Shown in pieces: positions 6,234 to 6,987 of a stretch of DNA of 6,987 bases; the stretch's first letter is position 1, and the number at the start of each line of letters is the position of its first letter. A program made the translations under genes and the position numbers. The notes below the pieces were generated by a model, which had not been told where the DNA came from, did not search any database, and saw nothing but the letters and a program-made list of their open reading frames with translations. The stretch is taken from NCBI GenBank assembly GCA_903858555.1, contig CAIOJG010000040.1:1-6987 (forward strand), read 5' to 3'. Source of the stretch: Candidatus Magasanikiibacteriota bacterium (GTDB taxonomy: Bacteria > Patescibacteriota > Patescibacteriia > Magasanikbacterales > GWA2-37-8).

Positions 6234-6242
6234 TGGTATAAT
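6234..6242 (+). promoter_or_regulatory. Extended -10 promoter of pgk
   Basis: TGGTATAAT is a perfect extended -10 element (TGn followed by TATAAT at 6237-6242). No good -35 exists at 17 bases upstream, where the T-rich end of the palindrome lies; extended -10 promoters can work without one. The expected start site, 6249-6251, coincides with the pgk ATG at 6251, so the mRNA should be leaderless or nearly so. The sequence GGTATAATATT (6235-6245) is identical to that in the gap promoter. Confidence 0.75.
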
Positions 6243-6250
6243 ATTAATAT

Positions 6251-6987
6251 ATGAAATTAAAAAGCATTAAAGACACAAAACATTTACATGGACAGCGCGT
6301 TTTGGTACGCGTGGATTTTAATGTTCCGGTAAAAAATGGAAAGGTGCAGGATAATTTTAAAATTCAGAAAAGTTTGCCAACTATTAAATTTTTATTACAC
6401 TCTGGTGCGAGAGTAATTTTAGTTAGTCATTTGGGGCGACCAATAAAAAAAGAAAAAAAGTTTTCTTTGGCACCGGTTGCCAAGGAATTGGAAAAAATGT
6501 TGAATGTAAAAGTGGCTTTTGAAAAATTGGAAGACAGAGATGGTTGGGAAGGAAAGAAATTGGTAATGTTGGAAAATATTCGTTTCTATAAAGGCGAAGA
6601 AGATAATGATAAAATTTTTGCCAAACAATTAGCGGATATGGCCGACATGTTTGTCCTTGATGGTTTTGCTGTTGCTCATCGTGATGCGGCTTCGGTGTCC
6701 GGTGTGCAAAATTTCTTACCTTCTTATGCCGGTTTACTATTGGTGCAGGAGATTGAGGGTCTTAGTAAAGTGGTGGAAAATCCTAAACGTCCAATGGTAG
6801 TTTTGTTGGGAGGAATAAAAATGGAAACTAAAATTCCAGTTTTAAAAAATTTATTACCAAAAGCCGATAAGGTTTTATTGGCTGGGGGTATTATTAATAC
6901 ATATCTGGCAGCTACTGGAAACGAAGTGGGTGATTCGCTTATCGATGCGCAATATAAAGCCGAAGCAATAAAATTTATAAAAAATAA
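6251..6987 (+). CDS. pgk: Phosphoglycerate kinase, 3' end outside window
   Basis: The enzyme transfers phosphate from 1,3-bisphosphoglycerate to ADP, directly after GAPDH in glycolysis. The first 245 codons of an expected 390 or so are present and uninterrupted; the window ends 2 bases into the next codon. The N-terminal substrate domain has RVDFNVP (20-26), DNFKIQKSLPTI (34-45), SHLGRP (59-64), LENIRFY (108-113 onward) and AHRDAAS (142-148). The nucleotide-binding domain begins near 180 with LLGGIKMETKIPVL (185-198) and AGGIINTYL (211-219). Oddities are K37 at the position of the usual substrate-binding Arg (TRI or QRI in most homologues), and FVLDGFAVAHRDAAS where VNDAFGTAHRAHAS is typical. 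The other basic residues (R20, R63, R111, R144) are kept. The next in-frame Met is residue 107, so the start at 6251 is secure. It is transcribed from its own promoter and not from the gap operon. Confidence 0.95.
   Translation, partial: MKLKSIKDTKHLHGQRVLVRVDFNVPVKNGKVQDNFKIQKSLPTIKFLLHSGARVILVSHLGRPIKKEKKFSLAPVAKELEKMLNVKVAFEKLEDRDGWEGKKLVMLENIRFYKGEEDNDKIFAKQLADMADMFVLDGFAVAHRDAASVSGVQNFLPSYAGLLLVQEIEGLSKVVENPKRPMVVLLGGIKMETKIPVLKNLLPKADKVLLAGGIINTYLAATGNEVGDSLIDAQYKAEAIKFIKN

Noticed and set aside
6036..6240. Target-site duplication flanking the palindrome
   Set aside because: The flanking bases (left ...AACTAT, right GTGGTAT...) share only a short TAT at different distances from the arms, which is expected by chance in AT-rich DNA.
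6043..6250. Riboswitch or 5' leader control element for pgk
   Set aside because: The pgk promoter lies downstream of the palindrome, so the structure would not be part of the pgk mRNA from that promoter. No known riboswitch core was recognised.

Overview
The window holds eight protein-coding genes, all on the + strand. Six are complete, one is only a C-terminal tail at the left edge, and one is cut by the right edge. The sequence is AT-rich and densely packed, with intergenic gaps of 3 to 8 bases inside the main gene cluster. All seven visible stop codons are TAA, and no clear Shine-Dalgarno sequence precedes any of the seven visible start codons. An archaeal-type (short) aspartyl-tRNA synthetase sits beside bacterial scpA/scpB and a D-Ala-D-Ala carboxypeptidase. 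Together with the streamlined layout and lineage-flavoured glycolytic enzymes, this suggests a member of the Patescibacteria (Candidate Phyla Radiation). That assignment is inference. No in-frame TGA occurs, so the UGA-glycine code of Gracilibacteria/SR1 is not indicated.

Left end (1-144): the Gly/Glu-rich tail of an unidentified protein ends at or near base 69. A strong intrinsic terminator follows at once. A promoter, whose -35 overlaps the terminator's right arm, serves the next gene. Bases 145-1359 encode an RlmI-family 23S rRNA methyltransferase.

Centre (1343-6044): a near-consensus sigma70-type promoter lies partly inside the 3' end of the methyltransferase gene. It drives what looks like one five-gene operon: gap (glyceraldehyde-3-phosphate dehydrogenase), aspS, scpA, scpB and a membrane-anchored D,D-carboxypeptidase. 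The operon mixes glycolysis, tRNA charging, chromosome condensation with Smc, and peptidoglycan trimming, so it looks like a growth-linked housekeeping set rather than one pathway.

Right end (6043-6987): a 190-base imperfect palindrome fills almost the whole gap between the carboxypeptidase and pgk. Its outer arms are a perfect 37-bp inverted repeat, and GC-rich CGC/TTCGC-like motifs sit at its mispaired positions and at its apex. An extended -10 promoter starts 2 bases beyond it and should give pgk a leaderless or nearly leaderless mRNA. pgk (phosphoglycerate kinase, the enzyme after GAPDH in glycolysis) is truncated after 245 codons. It carries Lys at a position that is normally a catalytic Arg.

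The palindrome is the feature least explained by known gene families and is the best candidate for something undescribed. The rest is recognisable housekeeping content. No CRISPR array, tRNA, rRNA, transposase or defence gene was seen.
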